From Leptospira noguchii serovar Panama str. CZ214 (GTDB taxonomy: Bacteria > Spirochaetota > Leptospiria > Leptospirales > Leptospiraceae): a stretch of 43,000 nt of DNA. The stretch is taken from contig NZ_AKWY02000012.1 of NCBI RefSeq assembly GCF_000306255.2, forward strand, positions 1 to 43,000, read 5' to 3'. Every line of letters starts with the position of its first letter. Within the stretch, counting starts at the first letter, position 1. Of the stretch, positions 24,945 to 36,153 are shown in pieces. A program made the position numbers and the translations under genes. The notes under the pieces were generated by a model that saw only the letters and a list, made by a program, of their open reading frames with translations, was not told the DNA's origin and did not search any database.

Positions 24945-24988
24945 TATCGGGTTCATTTTCTCTTATCCTACTTTAAGAGTGAAATCCT

Positions 24989-26443
24989 GTGACGATAAAA
25001 CATTCAGAACTTACATTTCAATTGATGGTAGAGTCCGTTCCAAACGCAATACTATTGTTAAATCGGGACGGTAAGATCGTTTACATCAACAATCAAGCTG
25101 AAAAATTATTCAAATACGAACGAACCGAGTTGATCGGACAAGTTGTAGAAGAACTTCTTCCTCATCGTTATCGCAAAAATCATCCGACTTTTAGAGATTC
25201 TTTTTTTCTTTCTCCTAAAGTTCGACCTATGGGTGCAGGCAGAGATCTTTTCGGTCTTAAAAAAGACGGGACAGAGTTTCCGATCGAAATCGGTTTAAAT
25301 CCAGTAGTAACCGCAGACGGTACTCTCGTTTTAGCCTCTATCATAGATATTACAGAAAGAAAAAAAGCAGAACAAAGATTTCGTCTCGTAGTGGAATCGG
25401 CACCGAACGCGATGGTTTTAGTCAACTCGGAAGGTACAATTTCTCTCGTAAATACACAAACGGAAAAATTATTCGGTTACGAAAGAGAAGAATTGATCGG
25501 TGTAAAATTAGAAATATTATTACCAGAACGTTTTCGAGAAGCACATCCGGATCGTAGAAATCAATTTTTCAAAACCCCAACAGTTCGATCTATGGGCGCG
25601 GGAAGAGATTTATTTGCTCGGAAAAAAAACGGCTCCGAAGTTCAAGTAGAAATCGGACTCAATCCGATCGACACAGACGAAGGTCTTATGGTTCTTGCTT
25701 CGATCATTGACATTACGGAAAGAAAAAATCAAGAATCCACTTTAATTCGAAAAAACGAATTGGAAGTCAAAAACAAGGAACTGGAACAATTTGCATTTTT
25801 AGCGTCTCACGACCTACAAGAACCGTTAAGAACGGTATCTAACTATATTCAAGTTTTGGAAGAGGATTATGGTAACACATTCGATTCCAACGCAACCCGT
25901 TATCTAAAAACGATCGATCAAGCTACCAAACGAATGAGCGTTTTAGTGAAAGCTCTTCTTATGTATGCAAGAATTGGCAGAGATCAAAAATTAGCATTTA
26001 CGGATTTAAACCGTATTCTTTCGGAAGTTCTTTCGGATTTAGAAAATCTAATCCTCAATTCGAATGCAAAAATTATCTCAGATCCACTTCCAAGTATGAG
26101 CGTATACGAAGTAGAATTCAGACAGCTACTTCAGAATCTAATTTCCAATGCTATCAAATTTACTAAAAAAGGAATCGAACCTGAAATTAGAATTCGTTGC
26201 GAAAAAGAAGAAAGCTACTACCATTTCTCTGTCCAAGACAATGGAATCGGAATTGACCCTAAATATGTAGATAAAATTTTCTTTATATTCCAAAGATTGC
26301 ATCTTAAAGAAGAATACGAAGGTCATGGGATCGGGTTAGCACATTGTAAAAAAATCATAGAATTACACAACGGTCGTATCTGGGTTGAATCTGATTCGGA
26401 GGTAGGAAGTACTTTTCACTTTATCATTCCTAATTTAAATTGA
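24989..26443 (+). CDS. PAS-PAS sensor histidine kinase
   Basis: The 484 residues have no membrane segment. Two PAS domains (about 10-125 and 131-245) are close duplicates of each other; both contain a MGAGRDLF loop and end in [11 protein letters not shown]. The HisKA domain has [12 protein letters not shown] with His274. The ATPase domain has [12 protein letters not shown] (N box), DNGIGI (G1) and [13 protein letters not shown] (G2). The start is GTG at 24989; the next Met is 12 codons in. The sensed signal is unknown. Its stop abuts the response regulator gene, which is the evident partner. Confidence 0.93.
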   Translation: MTIKHSELTFQLMVESVPNAILLLNRDGKIVYINNQAEKLFKYERTELIGQVVEELLPHRYRKNHPTFRDSFFLSPKVRPMGAGRDLFGLKKDGTEFPIEIGLNPVVTADGTLVLASIIDITERKKAEQRFRLVVESAPNAMVLVNSEGTISLVNTQTEKLFGYEREELIGVKLEILLPERFREAHPDRRNQFFKTPTVRSMGAGRDLFARKKNGSEVQVEIGLNPIDTDEGLMVLASIIDITERKNQESTLIRKNELEVKNKELEQFAFLASHDLQEPLRTVSNYIQVLEEDYGNTFDSNATRYLKTIDQATKRMSVLVKALLMYARIGRDQKLAFTDLNRILSEVLSDLENLILNSNAKIISDPLPSMSVYEVEFRQLLQNLISNAIKFTKKGIEPEIRIRCEKEESYYHFSVQDNGIGIDPKYVDKIFFIFQRLHLKEEYEGHGIGLAHCKKIIELHNGRIWVESDSEVGSTFHFIIPNLN

Positions 26444-26448
26444 AACTT

Positions 26449-26880
26449 ATGAAAAACAAAAAGTTAAAATGTATTCTTCTTATCGACGATAACCAAGACG
26501 ATAATTTTTTTCATGAAAGAGTGATCTATAAAGGAAATTATGCGGAAAAAGTAATTACAAAACAATCTGGTCAGGAAGCATTACTTTTTTTAAAAAATAA
26601 ATCTAAAAATATAGAACCGTTTCCAAATCTCATTTTTCTGGATATTAATATGCCTGGTATGAACGGCTGGGAATTTTTAGAAGAATATAGAAAGTTGGAT
26701 CAAGAGCTTCAAACCAGCACGCTCATCATCATGTTAACCACTTCTGACAACCCGGATGATAAAAATAAATTCAGTCAATTTGGTTCCAGCTCGGATTTTA
26801 AAACCAAACCTCTTACCAATGCAATGATAGACGAAATTTTAGAAAGATATTTTCCTGAGTCGGTTTCTGCAGATTCTTAA
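26449..26880 (+). CDS. Single-domain response regulator (Rcp1-type)
   Basis: This 143-residue receiver domain has no output domain. It has [10 protein letters not shown] with the acidic pocket, phosphoacceptor Asp65 in [16 protein letters not shown], the switch region LTTSDNPDD and the conserved Lys in FKTKPL (about 120). The ATG at 26449 is chosen; a TTG at 26440 would overlap the kinase stop. The product probably relays phosphate from the kinase upstream to a protein partner. Confidence 0.93.
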   Translation: MKNKKLKCILLIDDNQDDNFFHERVIYKGNYAEKVITKQSGQEALLFLKNKSKNIEPFPNLIFLDINMPGMNGWEFLEEYRKLDQELQTSTLIIMLTTSDNPDDKNKFSQFGSSSDFKTKPLTNAMIDEILERYFPESVSADS

Positions 26881-27376
26881 ATGTTGATTTGAAAGAACCT
26901 TTAAGTTTTGTTAAAATTCTTAAATTTCAAAACTGGTTTTATAGAAAAAACTTTTGTGCTTCTCAATTCAATCAAAAATAAAAATTGAGAACGACATGTC
27001 GAACCTGTAAAATCAGAAGATCGTATATTCATTAAACCATTTCTAAATATCAATTTGTAAAAGTATCTTTGATTCACGAACCAAGATTTTATTCTAAAAT
27101 AAAAGACAAATCAGGACAAAGCCAAATTTTTAAAGGGTTCCTCGTAAAATCAAATTTGCGCAAGTCCCTACTTCATTAATCACGTCTATTACCAGTTTTC
27201 ATCCGTCTTTTCGTTGTTAGGTTCAAGACAAATCCAAATGTAGTAGTTCTTAATACTTTTAAGTTTATGGTTTTAAAAAATTTTATTAGAGTTAATTTTC
27301 TTCCGTTTCTTTTTCACTAGAATGAACGGATAATTCTGTTTTACAAATAGTAAGTAGATAAGAGTTTTTTCAATTT
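26881..27376. other. Intergenic region
   Basis: This 496-base region lies between converging genes. I see no gene, no clear terminator and no repeat family member apart from a degenerate AAGTCCCTACTT motif near 27165. Confidence 0.45.
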
Positions 27377-27790
27377 TCAATCGCTATTCCCCCAAGTAAG
27401 AATTCCGGACTTTTCCAAAAAGCCAGAATAGATTTGATATTCCAAATCTCCTTTTTGCAATAAAAGTTCCATATAAATCCAGGCTTCGTGTGATTGAAGT
27501 AACTTACTTCGATTGACTTTTAAATAATAAAACGGTTTCAAAAGTGAATCTATAAAATCCGCTGTTTCCTCATCATGACACCAACTTCTCCATTTTGGTC
27601 CCGTAAAATACTCCTGTAAACTTTGCTGAATTTTATTTTCTAAATCTTCAAGCGGAACCAGAAACCCTTCCACTTCAGGTTGTAAACAAGCATATCCTCC
27701 AGTTTGATTTGAATAGATGATCCCGGTTTGGTATTCAATAATCAACCCGATGTTTTCCATTCCCCAAAGTCGAATGATCGGTCGGTTCAT
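27377..27790 (-). CDS. DUF6210-like hypothetical protein
   Basis: This 137-residue soluble protein has the motif IIYSNQTGGYACLQPEVEGF followed by LVPL, which resembles DUF6210, where YNQTGG...Q.E.EG is conserved. The function of the family is not known to me. There is no signal peptide. ATG start. It is isolated, with long gaps on both sides. Confidence 0.65.
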   Translation of the reverse strand: MNRPIIRLWGMENIGLIIEYQTGIIYSNQTGGYACLQPEVEGFLVPLEDLENKIQQSLQEYFTGPKWRSWCHDEETADFIDSLLKPFYYLKVNRSKLLQSHEAWIYMELLLQKGDLEYQIYSGFLEKSGILTWGNSD

Positions 27791-29577
<1,787 letters not shown>

Positions 29578-29580
29578 TTC

Positions 29581-30771
29581 ATGGAATTGCCTAGACTCGA
29601 AAACGTAGACCTATCTGGAAAACGAGTTTTTCTAAGAGTAGATTTTAACGTTCCAGTAGAAAATGGAAAAGTTACAGATAAAACCAGAATCGAAAAGACT
29701 CTTCCGACCATCGAGCTCCTTCTAAAAAAAGGAGCGAGAATAGTAATTGCAAGCCACTTAGGGAGACCCAAAGGACAAGTAAATCCTGAATTTTCCTTAG
29801 CTCCGATCGTAGAAACGTTCAAAGGTTTAGTCAAAGCGAACGTTTATTTTTCTAAAACCGTAATTGGAGAAGACGCAGTCAAACTTTCTAAAGAACTCAA
29901 AGACGGGGAAATTTTAGTAATCGAAAACGTTCGTTTTCATAAAGAAGAAGAAGAAAATGATCCTGGTTTTTCCAAAAAACTTTCTGCGTTAGCCGACATC
30001 TATGTAAACGACGCTTTTGGCGCAGCTCACAGAGCACATTCTTCCACCGAAGGAATCGCACATATTCTTCCTTCATATGCAGGTCTTCTAATGCACAAGG
30101 AGATCGTGGAACTTTCTGCACTTCTGCATAAACCGGCCAGACCGTTTGTGGCGATCATTGGAGGTTCCAAAGTCTCTACCAAGATCAAAGTTCTCACCAA
30201 TCTTTTTGACAAGGTAAATCATCTACTCATCGGTGGTGGAATGGCTTATACTTTTTTAAAATCCAGAGCAGTTCCAATTGGAAATTCACTCGTCGAAAAA
30301 GAATTCGAAGTTCAAGCCTTTCAGCTAATTGAAAAAGCTGGCGTCGCAGGTATTGATCTTCAACTTCCTGTGGACCATATTATCGGAGATCAATTCAGTG
30401 AAAAGGCCAAGACCAAATCCGTAGATAAAATGGGAATTTTAGACGGTTGGATGGGAATGGACATAGGCTCTAAAACGGTTTCTAATTACGAAAAGATTAT
30501 CAAAAACGCTGGAACGATTTTCTGGAACGGACCGATGGGTGTTTTTGAAATAGATAAATTTGCAAGTGGAACGATGGCAATCGCAAAAGCGATTTCGAAA
30601 TCCAAAGCGAAAACCGTTGTAGGCGGAGGAGATTCCATCGCCGCGATCAACAAGGCTGGAGTCGCAGATAAGATCACTCACATCTCGACGGGTGGAGGAG
30701 CTTCCCTAGAATTTATGGAAGGTAGAAAACTCCCAGGAGTACAGGCCCTTCTTCAAAAATCTTCCGAATAA
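29581..30771 (+). CDS. pgk: Phosphoglycerate kinase
   Basis: It transfers phosphate from 1,3-bisphosphoglycerate to ADP. The 396 residues show [57 protein letters not shown] and [11 protein letters not shown], all family signatures. It starts 3 bases after the gap stop, so the two are co-translated from one mRNA. A triose-phosphate isomerase gene, a frequent next gene, is not present here; decayed accessory sequence follows. Confidence 0.98.
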   Translation: MELPRLENVDLSGKRVFLRVDFNVPVENGKVTDKTRIEKTLPTIELLLKKGARIVIASHLGRPKGQVNPEFSLAPIVETFKGLVKANVYFSKTVIGEDAVKLSKELKDGEILVIENVRFHKEEEENDPGFSKKLSALADIYVNDAFGAAHRAHSSTEGIAHILPSYAGLLMHKEIVELSALLHKPARPFVAIIGGSKVSTKIKVLTNLFDKVNHLLIGGGMAYTFLKSRAVPIGNSLVEKEFEVQAFQLIEKAGVAGIDLQLPVDHIIGDQFSEKAKTKSVDKMGILDGWMGMDIGSKTVSNYEKIIKNAGTIFWNGPMGVFEIDKFASGTMAIAKAISKSKAKTVVGGGDSIAAINKAGVADKITHISTGGGASLEFMEGRKLPGVQALLQKSSE

Positions 30772-30780
30772 ACGAAAGAT

Positions 30781-30812
30781 GGACTCCGTTGAATTGACAT
30801 TAGGCGGAGTCC
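30781..30812 (+). terminator. Stem-loop after pgk, possible terminator
   Basis: GGACTCCG (30781-30788) pairs perfectly with CGGAGTCC (30805-30812) ten bases after the pgk stop. The following sequence GTCGTTTT has only a short T-run, so termination may be partial. Confidence 0.5.
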
Positions 30813-30962
30813 GTCGTTTTGGAACAGAAGCCCGGCGCGCGGAAATGAGTTCATTCTTTACGATGAAGGACTTACCGGGAAGCCAATCGTCATCCTTAAA
30901 ATGGAGATGCTTGGGATACTCGCCTGGTCGCACTTCTTACGACGATCCTTCTACCCGTTTAA

Positions 30963-31495
30963 GCTACGATCGTCAATGATTTCGAATGTGTCCATTTTTA
31001 CAACGCGTCACAAATAATGTGCAAAGAGGAAAGTGATGGATGACCTAAATTCGAAATTGAGACGCCAATTGTCAAAGTCTTGGAACTCGTGCGTATCATC
31101 CTACGGGACTTCAGGGATCATGAGGTAAGAAGGATACTACCTACGAAGTTTTGGTCGAACTTCGAGCAGATCCTAGTCTCGCGAGATACGAAGATCGAGT
31201 GCTCGAACTCATGGACGCCACAAGGATTTTACCAGTCTCATATGAGGATTTGGAAAGAAGAGTGACCTTTATGCACGCAAACGACGAACGACCTGGATTT
31301 TACGTACAACCACCTTGGATTGAATATCCCGAAAGCGACCCGACTTGGGGAGGATGGAGACAAGGCGAAAGCGAAAATTGGTTTTGCAACGTCTGGTTAC
31401 CTTTTTGGGAAAGATTAAAACCAGAAGAAAGAATTCTCTATCTCAAAAATTGGACACCTTCCAAAGATTGGAATCTTTATTTGACTCAACATTAG
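30963..31495 (+). pseudogene. Decayed gene of unknown function
   Basis: One reading can be followed: TIVNDFECVHFYNASQIMCK, then KEESDG, a TGA at 31041, then PKFEIETPIVKVLELVRIIL and RDFRDHE. There the frame shifts near 31125 and continues GKKDTTYEVLVELRADPSLA through MHANDERPGFYVQPPWIEYP to LYLTQH, stop at 31493-31495. Inserting one base after GAG restores the frame. So one nonsense codon and one single-base deletion separate this from an intact gene. More open but broken sequence lies upstream (30813-30962). I do not recognise the family. Confidence 0.7.
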
Positions 31496-31724
31496 AACTT
31501 CGACTCTTTCGAGCTTTTTCTCGTTATTTGGGAAATATTACATTCTAATTCTTTGATATTCTCAATTTAATTTTTTAGGGACAATTATTTAAAACTACTG
31601 AAATCACTACAAATTATTTCACGTAAATTCGTTGTAAGAAAATTTGAGCAAATCGGTTTCGCGCTTTCAGCTCCAGTCAATAAAATTAAATAAAAGAAAC
31701 GTAATACAATATTTTGTTTTAGTT

Positions 31725-33080
31725 TCAATTTATTATAGAACACAATTTGTAGAGCGCCTGCAGAGCGACCCGCGATGTATTGAGTTCAAAAAGCGAGACA
31801 CTGAATTTAAAGGAGCGCCCTGATCCATTCCCTACATTCCGCAATAAACCTAACTTTTTCTTTCCAACGAGTCTTTCTAAACCATACACTCTCAATCCCT
31901 TAAGAGCAGAATACTCATTCAAATAAAGAATACTATTCTCTGGTCTAATATAACTGTAAGAAGCAATGAAAGAATACTTAATAGTCCTTTGATTTCCTTC
32001 AGCTACTTGAGAATGAATTCCATCCTTACTCCAACGATTCTTTCCCCATACATTTCTCTTAGTATCAACAGACCTGAGTGAATGATTAATTTGGCGAAAG
32101 TTAACATTGTATCGTTCCATCCAAGGTAGACCTTCATCAGAAAACAATGGAACATCTGTAGGTAAGAAATCAAAGAGTGGTTGAAGTGTTTTCTGCTTTT
32201 GATCAGGAACAGATGATAGTATTACTGGACCACCTTTAATCGCAATCGTATGACAAAGAGTTCCGATCTGATACTTACCTCTTTGTTCAGCAACGGAATC
32301 TGTTAGATAGATAGAAGCTGTTTGACCTTTGTGTTTAAATCTTTTACGATATCCATTCGCTCTTTGAGAAGCTGAGAACAATGCTAAAGTATCGGTATGA
32401 ACAACTGGATTGTTTTCAATGAAAGGCTTTAAATCGCCTGATTCTGGCAGTTTCTTACCCTTCCAAGCCTTCTTTAGATCCTTTACCATCTCCTCTTTAA
32501 TGAGTGGAATTAGATCACTACAAAAGATCTGAAGTCTTCTTTTTAACAATGTTCCAGTGTTCTTAGAGACTGATAACTTTCTGCATATTGCTGAAGCCGA
32601 TAAACCTAATGGAAAAAGTTCAATGGATTCAATGAGTAGATAGGAGAACACCCACAGAGGTAGTTTCAAATGTTCTAAAAACGTTCCAGAAGTCCTTGAT
32701 TCTAAGTAATTACATTGAGGACAACGAATCACATTCTCTCTAGTAGAGACTTCTTTGCTTAAAGGAACTTTACACTGTGGGCAACTTTTAGGATAGAGAG
32801 TAGATAGTAAGTTCTTAGTGATCTGTGTATAATAGTCAGTATTTGTGAGGAAACTTTTGAGAAAAGCGATCTTTAGCGGTGAATTTTTTGGGAAAAGATT
32901 TAGTGCAGAGATTATAGTTCTGTGGGGGATCGTGAGCGAGTGATGATTCTTTTTTACATGGAGCGACTTGCAAAACAGTGGAGCCCAGGACCTTCCGGAG
33001 GAAGGGTCGGGATTCGCTGTTTGCGTTGTGCGGAATGTAAGAAAAGAATATGCCCTTATTACCAGCTTCCATTCGGACAT
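31725..33080 (-). CDS. IS1595-like transposase
   Basis: The 451-residue frame has an N-terminal zinc ribbon (CPQCKVPLSKE...RCPQC, about 103-128), then SRTSGTFLEHLKLPLWVF. An ISXO2/IS1595-type catalytic region follows: VVHTDT, PLFSDEGLPWMERY, then INHS and KDGIHSQVAEGNQRTIKY. The order zinc ribbon, then DDE with a late His-containing helix fits IS1595. The first 50 codons overlap a GC-rich palindrome and an 86-bp repeat, and no other Met lies before the zinc ribbon, so the true start is uncertain. I could not identify terminal inverted repeats. Confidence 0.7.
   Translation of the reverse strand: MSEWKLVIRAYSFLTFRTTQTANPDPSSGRSWAPLFCKSLHVKKNHHSLTIPHRTIISALNLFPKNSPLKIAFLKSFLTNTDYYTQITKNLLSTLYPKSCPQCKVPLSKEVSTRENVIRCPQCNYLESRTSGTFLEHLKLPLWVFSYLLIESIELFPLGLSASAICRKLSVSKNTGTLLKRRLQIFCSDLIPLIKEEMVKDLKKAWKGKKLPESGDLKPFIENNPVVHTDTLALFSASQRANGYRKRFKHKGQTASIYLTDSVAEQRGKYQIGTLCHTIAIKGGPVILSSVPDQKQKTLQPLFDFLPTDVPLFSDEGLPWMERYNVNFRQINHSLRSVDTKRNVWGKNRWSKDGIHSQVAEGNQRTIKYSFIASYSYIRPENSILYLNEYSALKGLRVYGLERLVGKKKLGLLRNVGNGSGRSFKFSVSLFELNTSRVALQALYKLCSIIN
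32970..33024. repeat. GC-rich imperfect palindrome at the transposase 5' end
   Basis: GCAAAACAG at 32970-32978 faces CTGTTTGC at 33017-33024. The middle also folds: GCCC/GGG, GGACC/GGGTC and TTCC/GGAA around a GGA loop. It is much richer in G+C than the surroundings and adjoins the 86-bp repeat. Confidence 0.55.
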
Positions 33081-33116
33081 ATTATAGCAAAACCCGAGTG
33101 TATACTATCATTTTTT
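33031..33116 (+). repeat. 86-bp direct repeat, copy 1, with hairpin
   Basis: It starts CGGAATGTAAGAAAAG and ends ACTATCATTTTTT. It matches 35746-35831 with about seven differences and no gaps. The centre is an inverted repeat (AATATGCCC facing GGACATATT, one mismatch in this copy). The 302-base gap 33081-33383 shows nothing else clear. Confidence 0.85.
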
Positions 33117-33383
33117 ATTCAAAAGAGATTCTTTTCAACAACCCCGCTTCTGAAAAATACAAGAGGGTTTTTTACCTGAATCTCCTAAGCGAATCCGATT
33201 ATCAAAAGAATTTAAAATCGCAAGTGTCGGTTAACTTAAAAATTAGAACAGTTCTCGCCTTATAGCGAAGCAAAAAAATATACTGTTATATAGATAGAGG
33301 TACAAGTAGGCAAATGATCCATTCGTTGATTAAAAATGAAAAAGGTTTCGCTCTACAAATCTAACTATTAGAGGAAAATTGCT

Positions 33384-33776
33384 GTGTATTCTAAAATTAC
33401 GATTTCTATCCTAATATTCCTTTCAACTTTTGATTGTGCATTGAAAGAGACGATCCAAGAAAAAAAAGAATCTCTCAAAGGATATTTTTCTGTCAATGCG
33501 GATGGAGGGCTACGATTACGTGAACATCCAAACATTCAGTCTAGAGTAATTCTTACTATCCCAGAAAGTAAAATAGTAAATATCTTAGAGGAAGTGGGAG
33601 AAATTGAAACAAACAATAATAAAAAAGGAAAATGGGTTAAGGTTGAATATGGGAGGATAACTGGCTATGCATTTAGCCCGTTTCTCGCAAAAGTAGAAAG
33701 ACCTCTCAATCATTTAGTAGGTAAGTCTATAAAACTAGGTGATGGAAAAATCATACGAAAATCTTTGAGACTTTGA
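33384..33776 (+). CDS. Putative SH3-domain lipoprotein (5' part of a possibly split gene)
   Basis: The 130 residues start at GTG with AGAGGA upstream. The N-terminus ISILIFLSTFDC is a spirochaete-type signal with a plausible lipobox Cys at 18. Residues 35-105 read as a bacterial SH3 domain: NADGGLRLREHPNIQSRVI, then WVKVEYGRITGYAFSPFLA. The frame ends with IIRKSLRL at a TGA that overlaps the next gene's TTG. If one base of the A-run at about 33749 is slipped, the reading becomes DGKNHTKIFETLIESKLPES and joins the next frame smoothly. So this may be one 290-residue lipoprotein with a frameshift. Confidence 0.65.
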   Translation: MYSKITISILIFLSTFDCALKETIQEKKESLKGYFSVNADGGLRLREHPNIQSRVILTIPESKIVNILEEVGEIETNNNKKGKWVKVEYGRITGYAFSPFLAKVERPLNHLVGKSIKLGDGKIIRKSLRL

Positions 33777-34264
33777 TAGAGAGTAAATTACCTGAATCTT
33801 ATGATCAAAGCAAAGACGGAAGAAATTATAAATCGAATGAATTTCAATTTGAAAATTACGTTACACGTAGTGATTACTCGGTAATATCAATTTCCCCCCG
33901 TAAAGAACCATGTGCTGGTTATCTACATTCTTATTGCTATAATTTCATACTAAAAAACGGCAAAGTAATTAATACAGATATGAATCGTGAATCTTACGGC
34001 GAAGTTACTCTTATTTCAAATAAAGCAGCATTCTTTAATATTTCTGGCGGTGAGGGCGATGAGTGCGGTGGAGGATCTGAAAGCCATACAGTCGCTTTCG
34101 TATTTAAAACAAAGAAAATATTAGTTGCGAGAAGTGGGTGGAGCGAAACTTGTCCCAATGAATGTCCATGCTCAAAACCAAAAGTATTTACCAAAACAGT
34201 TTATGAATATCTTGATGGTGGAGGCACTCCATCGGATTCAGAGTTGCGAGGAGTTTTTAAGTAG
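33773..34264 (+). CDS. C-terminal part of the SH3 lipoprotein, or separate secreted protein
   Basis: The 163 residues would start at a TTG overlapping the preceding stop. There is no signal peptide, yet the sequence looks extracytoplasmic: six or more Cys (CAGYLHSYC, DECGGGSES, SETCPNECPCSKP). This supports the view that it is the continuation of the upstream lipoprotein after a frameshift. No known domain is recognised. Confidence 0.6.
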   Translation: MIESKLPESYDQSKDGRNYKSNEFQFENYVTRSDYSVISISPRKEPCAGYLHSYCYNFILKNGKVINTDMNRESYGEVTLISNKAAFFNISGGEGDECGGGSESHTVAFVFKTKKILVARSGWSETCPNECPCSKPKVFTKTVYEYLDGGGTPSDSELRGVFK

Positions 34265-34299
34265 TGCGAAAGAAGCTAAGGAATAAATCAATAAGAGTT

Positions 34300-34929
34300 C
34301 TATAAAGATCTAATGAGCAATTGTAGATTTTTATCCAATAGAGTATTTTTTCCGTGAAACTCCCACAAATATTCACTAACACATTTTCCCTGGTAAGTTG
34401 GGCTAACTTTTTTTATTCTATAACACAAGGGCTCTTCGAAGGAAACGGAAATAAGAAGTTCCTTTAACTTTCCTTCCCAAAGCGAACCTGTTCTTAGTAT
34501 ATATTCCAAATAATCCCCTTCGCGGTCGTCATATTTATCATTTCCCCACTGAACTAAATCATAATCGTAATGAATAGTATGTTTGGAATTCACATAACTT
34601 TCGCTATCCACTTCAAATACAATCATCGAGGAATAAAGATCGTTTCCTAATTTAAAATATTCACCGACTGGGGGCTTCAATCTTGAACATTCCAACTCTG
34701 CATTATTCCAAAATGCTCGAAAGTTTCGATACTTGATAAGTGAGTTTTCAGGGAAAACAAGCTTTTCTCGAAAATTGCGAGTTCCTTCAAAATAGAATTC
34801 GATTTTAACATTGACTACTCTATCTTTACTTACCGATAAAATAACTCTTTCGCTTTTAAATTTTGGCGTTGAGTTGAGGCCAAATGAGAACAGTAATAAA
34901 AACAGGATAATCGTACGTTTGGAAAACAT
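34300..34929 (-). CDS. Secreted protein of unknown function
   Basis: The 209 residues begin with a signal peptide (MFSKRTIILFLLLFSFGLNS). The mature part is beta-rich (VVNVKIEFYFEGTRNFREKL, then HTIHYDYDLVQW) and has two Cys in the C-terminal half. ATG start. It is 3 bases after the discoidin-like gene and is presumably co-transcribed with it. No family recognised. Confidence 0.75.
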   Translation of the reverse strand: MFSKRTIILFLLLFSFGLNSTPKFKSERVILSVSKDRVVNVKIEFYFEGTRNFREKLVFPENSLIKYRNFRAFWNNAELECSRLKPPVGEYFKLGNDLYSSMIVFEVDSESYVNSKHTIHYDYDLVQWGNDKYDDREGDYLEYILRTGSLWEGKLKELLISVSFEEPLCYRIKKVSPTYQGKCVSEYLWEFHGKNTLLDKNLQLLIRSL

Positions 34930-34932
34930 ATA

Positions 34933-35655
34933 CTAATAACGTTTTTTAATACTCGGATCCGTTTTAAAGTATTCTGGGCTAAAATCTCCGGAATTTACCT
35001 CGAGAAAACTAATTTCAGCAACACACGTATCATTATATTTTGAACCCGGATATACGGATAAGATCTCAAATTTTAAATATACAATTTTAAACCTATCCTT
35101 AAAGAATATTCGTTCTCCCCCTCCATTATAATCACTCATGAGACACTGATTTTGGAAATCATTAACGCAGGCTTTGAATTTACTTTTGTTACCCGAAAAT
35201 TCATAACAATAATCTTGAGCTGATTCAATTTTGCCTCCTGCATTTTCAGCTCCGCACACGTTATCAGCAAACGTGTGAGTAAATTCTTTTTTTACGCCAT
35301 TCTCAGAGAGCATTGAAATTCTCGTATCCTTGACTCTATTGTTACTCAGATATTTATCTTTATATTTTACAAACCCATTTAAAATACTCAGACCAATCAC
35401 ATTGGTTGGAGGAATGATATATTCGAGGTATTCATTTGTTCCTTCATTATCCTTTCCTTCGCACCAAGCAGTTTCAACCTTACCGTCCATAACTCTTATT
35501 GGATCGTAAAAATCCTTTGGCTTATTCTTCTCGGTTAAAGTAGAACTTGAGGTTGCTTTGATTTTGTTGATAGAGAGGAAACGATACATTGTCGAATCCG
35601 CATATATATGAATGGAAAGTGCCAAAGCCAAGGTAATCAATATTCTTTTTTTCAT
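34933..35655 (-). CDS. Secreted discoidin-like protein (NADase-type glycan-binding fold)
   Basis: Start chosen at the ATG of MKKRILITLALALS (35655), with AGGA nine bases upstream, over a longer frame to 35700. It has a signal peptide and then a domain with VMDGKVETAWCEG, NEYLEYIIPP and SILNGFVKYKDKYLSNNRVK. This matches the discoidin-like module annotated as NADase-type glycan-binding (DG..TAW.EG...GE.I.......I..I.NGY.K). No catalytic domain is attached. Several Cys suggest disulfides. Likely exported, binding role inferred. Confidence 0.75.
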   Translation of the reverse strand: MKKRILITLALALSIHIYADSTMYRFLSINKIKATSSSTLTEKNKPKDFYDPIRVMDGKVETAWCEGKDNEGTNEYLEYIIPPTNVIGLSILNGFVKYKDKYLSNNRVKDTRISMLSENGVKKEFTHTFADNVCGAENAGGKIESAQDYCYEFSGNKSKFKACVNDFQNQCLMSDYNGGGERIFFKDRFKIVYLKFEILSVYPGSKYNDTCVAEISFLEVNSGDFSPEYFKTDPSIKKRY

Positions 35656-35745
35656 AATCATTCTTCCTTTTATATCTTTATCGAGCAAAAATAGAGTCAT
35701 ATTAGCTTGTACTTATTTATGAATGCGGATCTAATTTATTGTTTG

Positions 35746-35831
35746 CGGAGTGTAAGAAAAGAATATGCCCTTATTGCCAATTTCCATTTGGGCATATTAT
35801 AGCAAAACCCGAGTGTATACTATCATTTTTT
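35746..35831 (+). repeat. 86-bp direct repeat, copy 2, with hairpin
   Basis: It is co-linear with 33031-33116. Here the central inverted repeat is perfect: AATATGCCC facing GGGCATATT. The two copies bracket the four small secreted-protein frames. Confidence 0.85.
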
Positions 35832-35870
35832 GAGAAAATCCTTGGGATTCGGAACAATTACTGTAGATCA

Positions 35871-35897
35871 TTGACAAATCGTTGCGAGAAGTATAAT
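35871..35897 (+). promoter_or_regulatory. Near-consensus sigma70 promoter without an obvious gene
   Basis: TTGACA (35871-35876), a 15-base spacer, TATAAT (35892-35897). No plausible plus-strand gene follows; the next gene (36154-38403) is on the other strand. A small or antisense RNA is possible. The remainder of the 35656-36153 gap holds only the 86-bp repeat and this site. Confidence 0.4.
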
Positions 35898-36153
35898 ATT
35901 CTGCTTCTTGGTATTGAACATTGTCCCGATGGGAAATTGGTGCTATCAAGGTAAGGAGTGATTTAACTATAGCTTCGGATTTTTCGCTTAAAAGTGTTTC
36001 ACCTCGATTTTGATGATAAGACTACTCGATAACGGGTCATGATTAGTGTGAATGAAGTTTCCTTATGGATAGGCTATCGCAAAAGAAAGATTGTGTGGTT
36101 ATTTATGAGTTTAGCACGACTGAAATTTTTAAAAATACAAAGGACTAAATGAT

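Noticed and set aside
32970..33030. A second attC-like site
   Set aside because: The inner arms pair but the outer ends (GCGACTTGC and GTTGTGCGG) do not, and no gene ends in it, so I keep it only as a palindrome.
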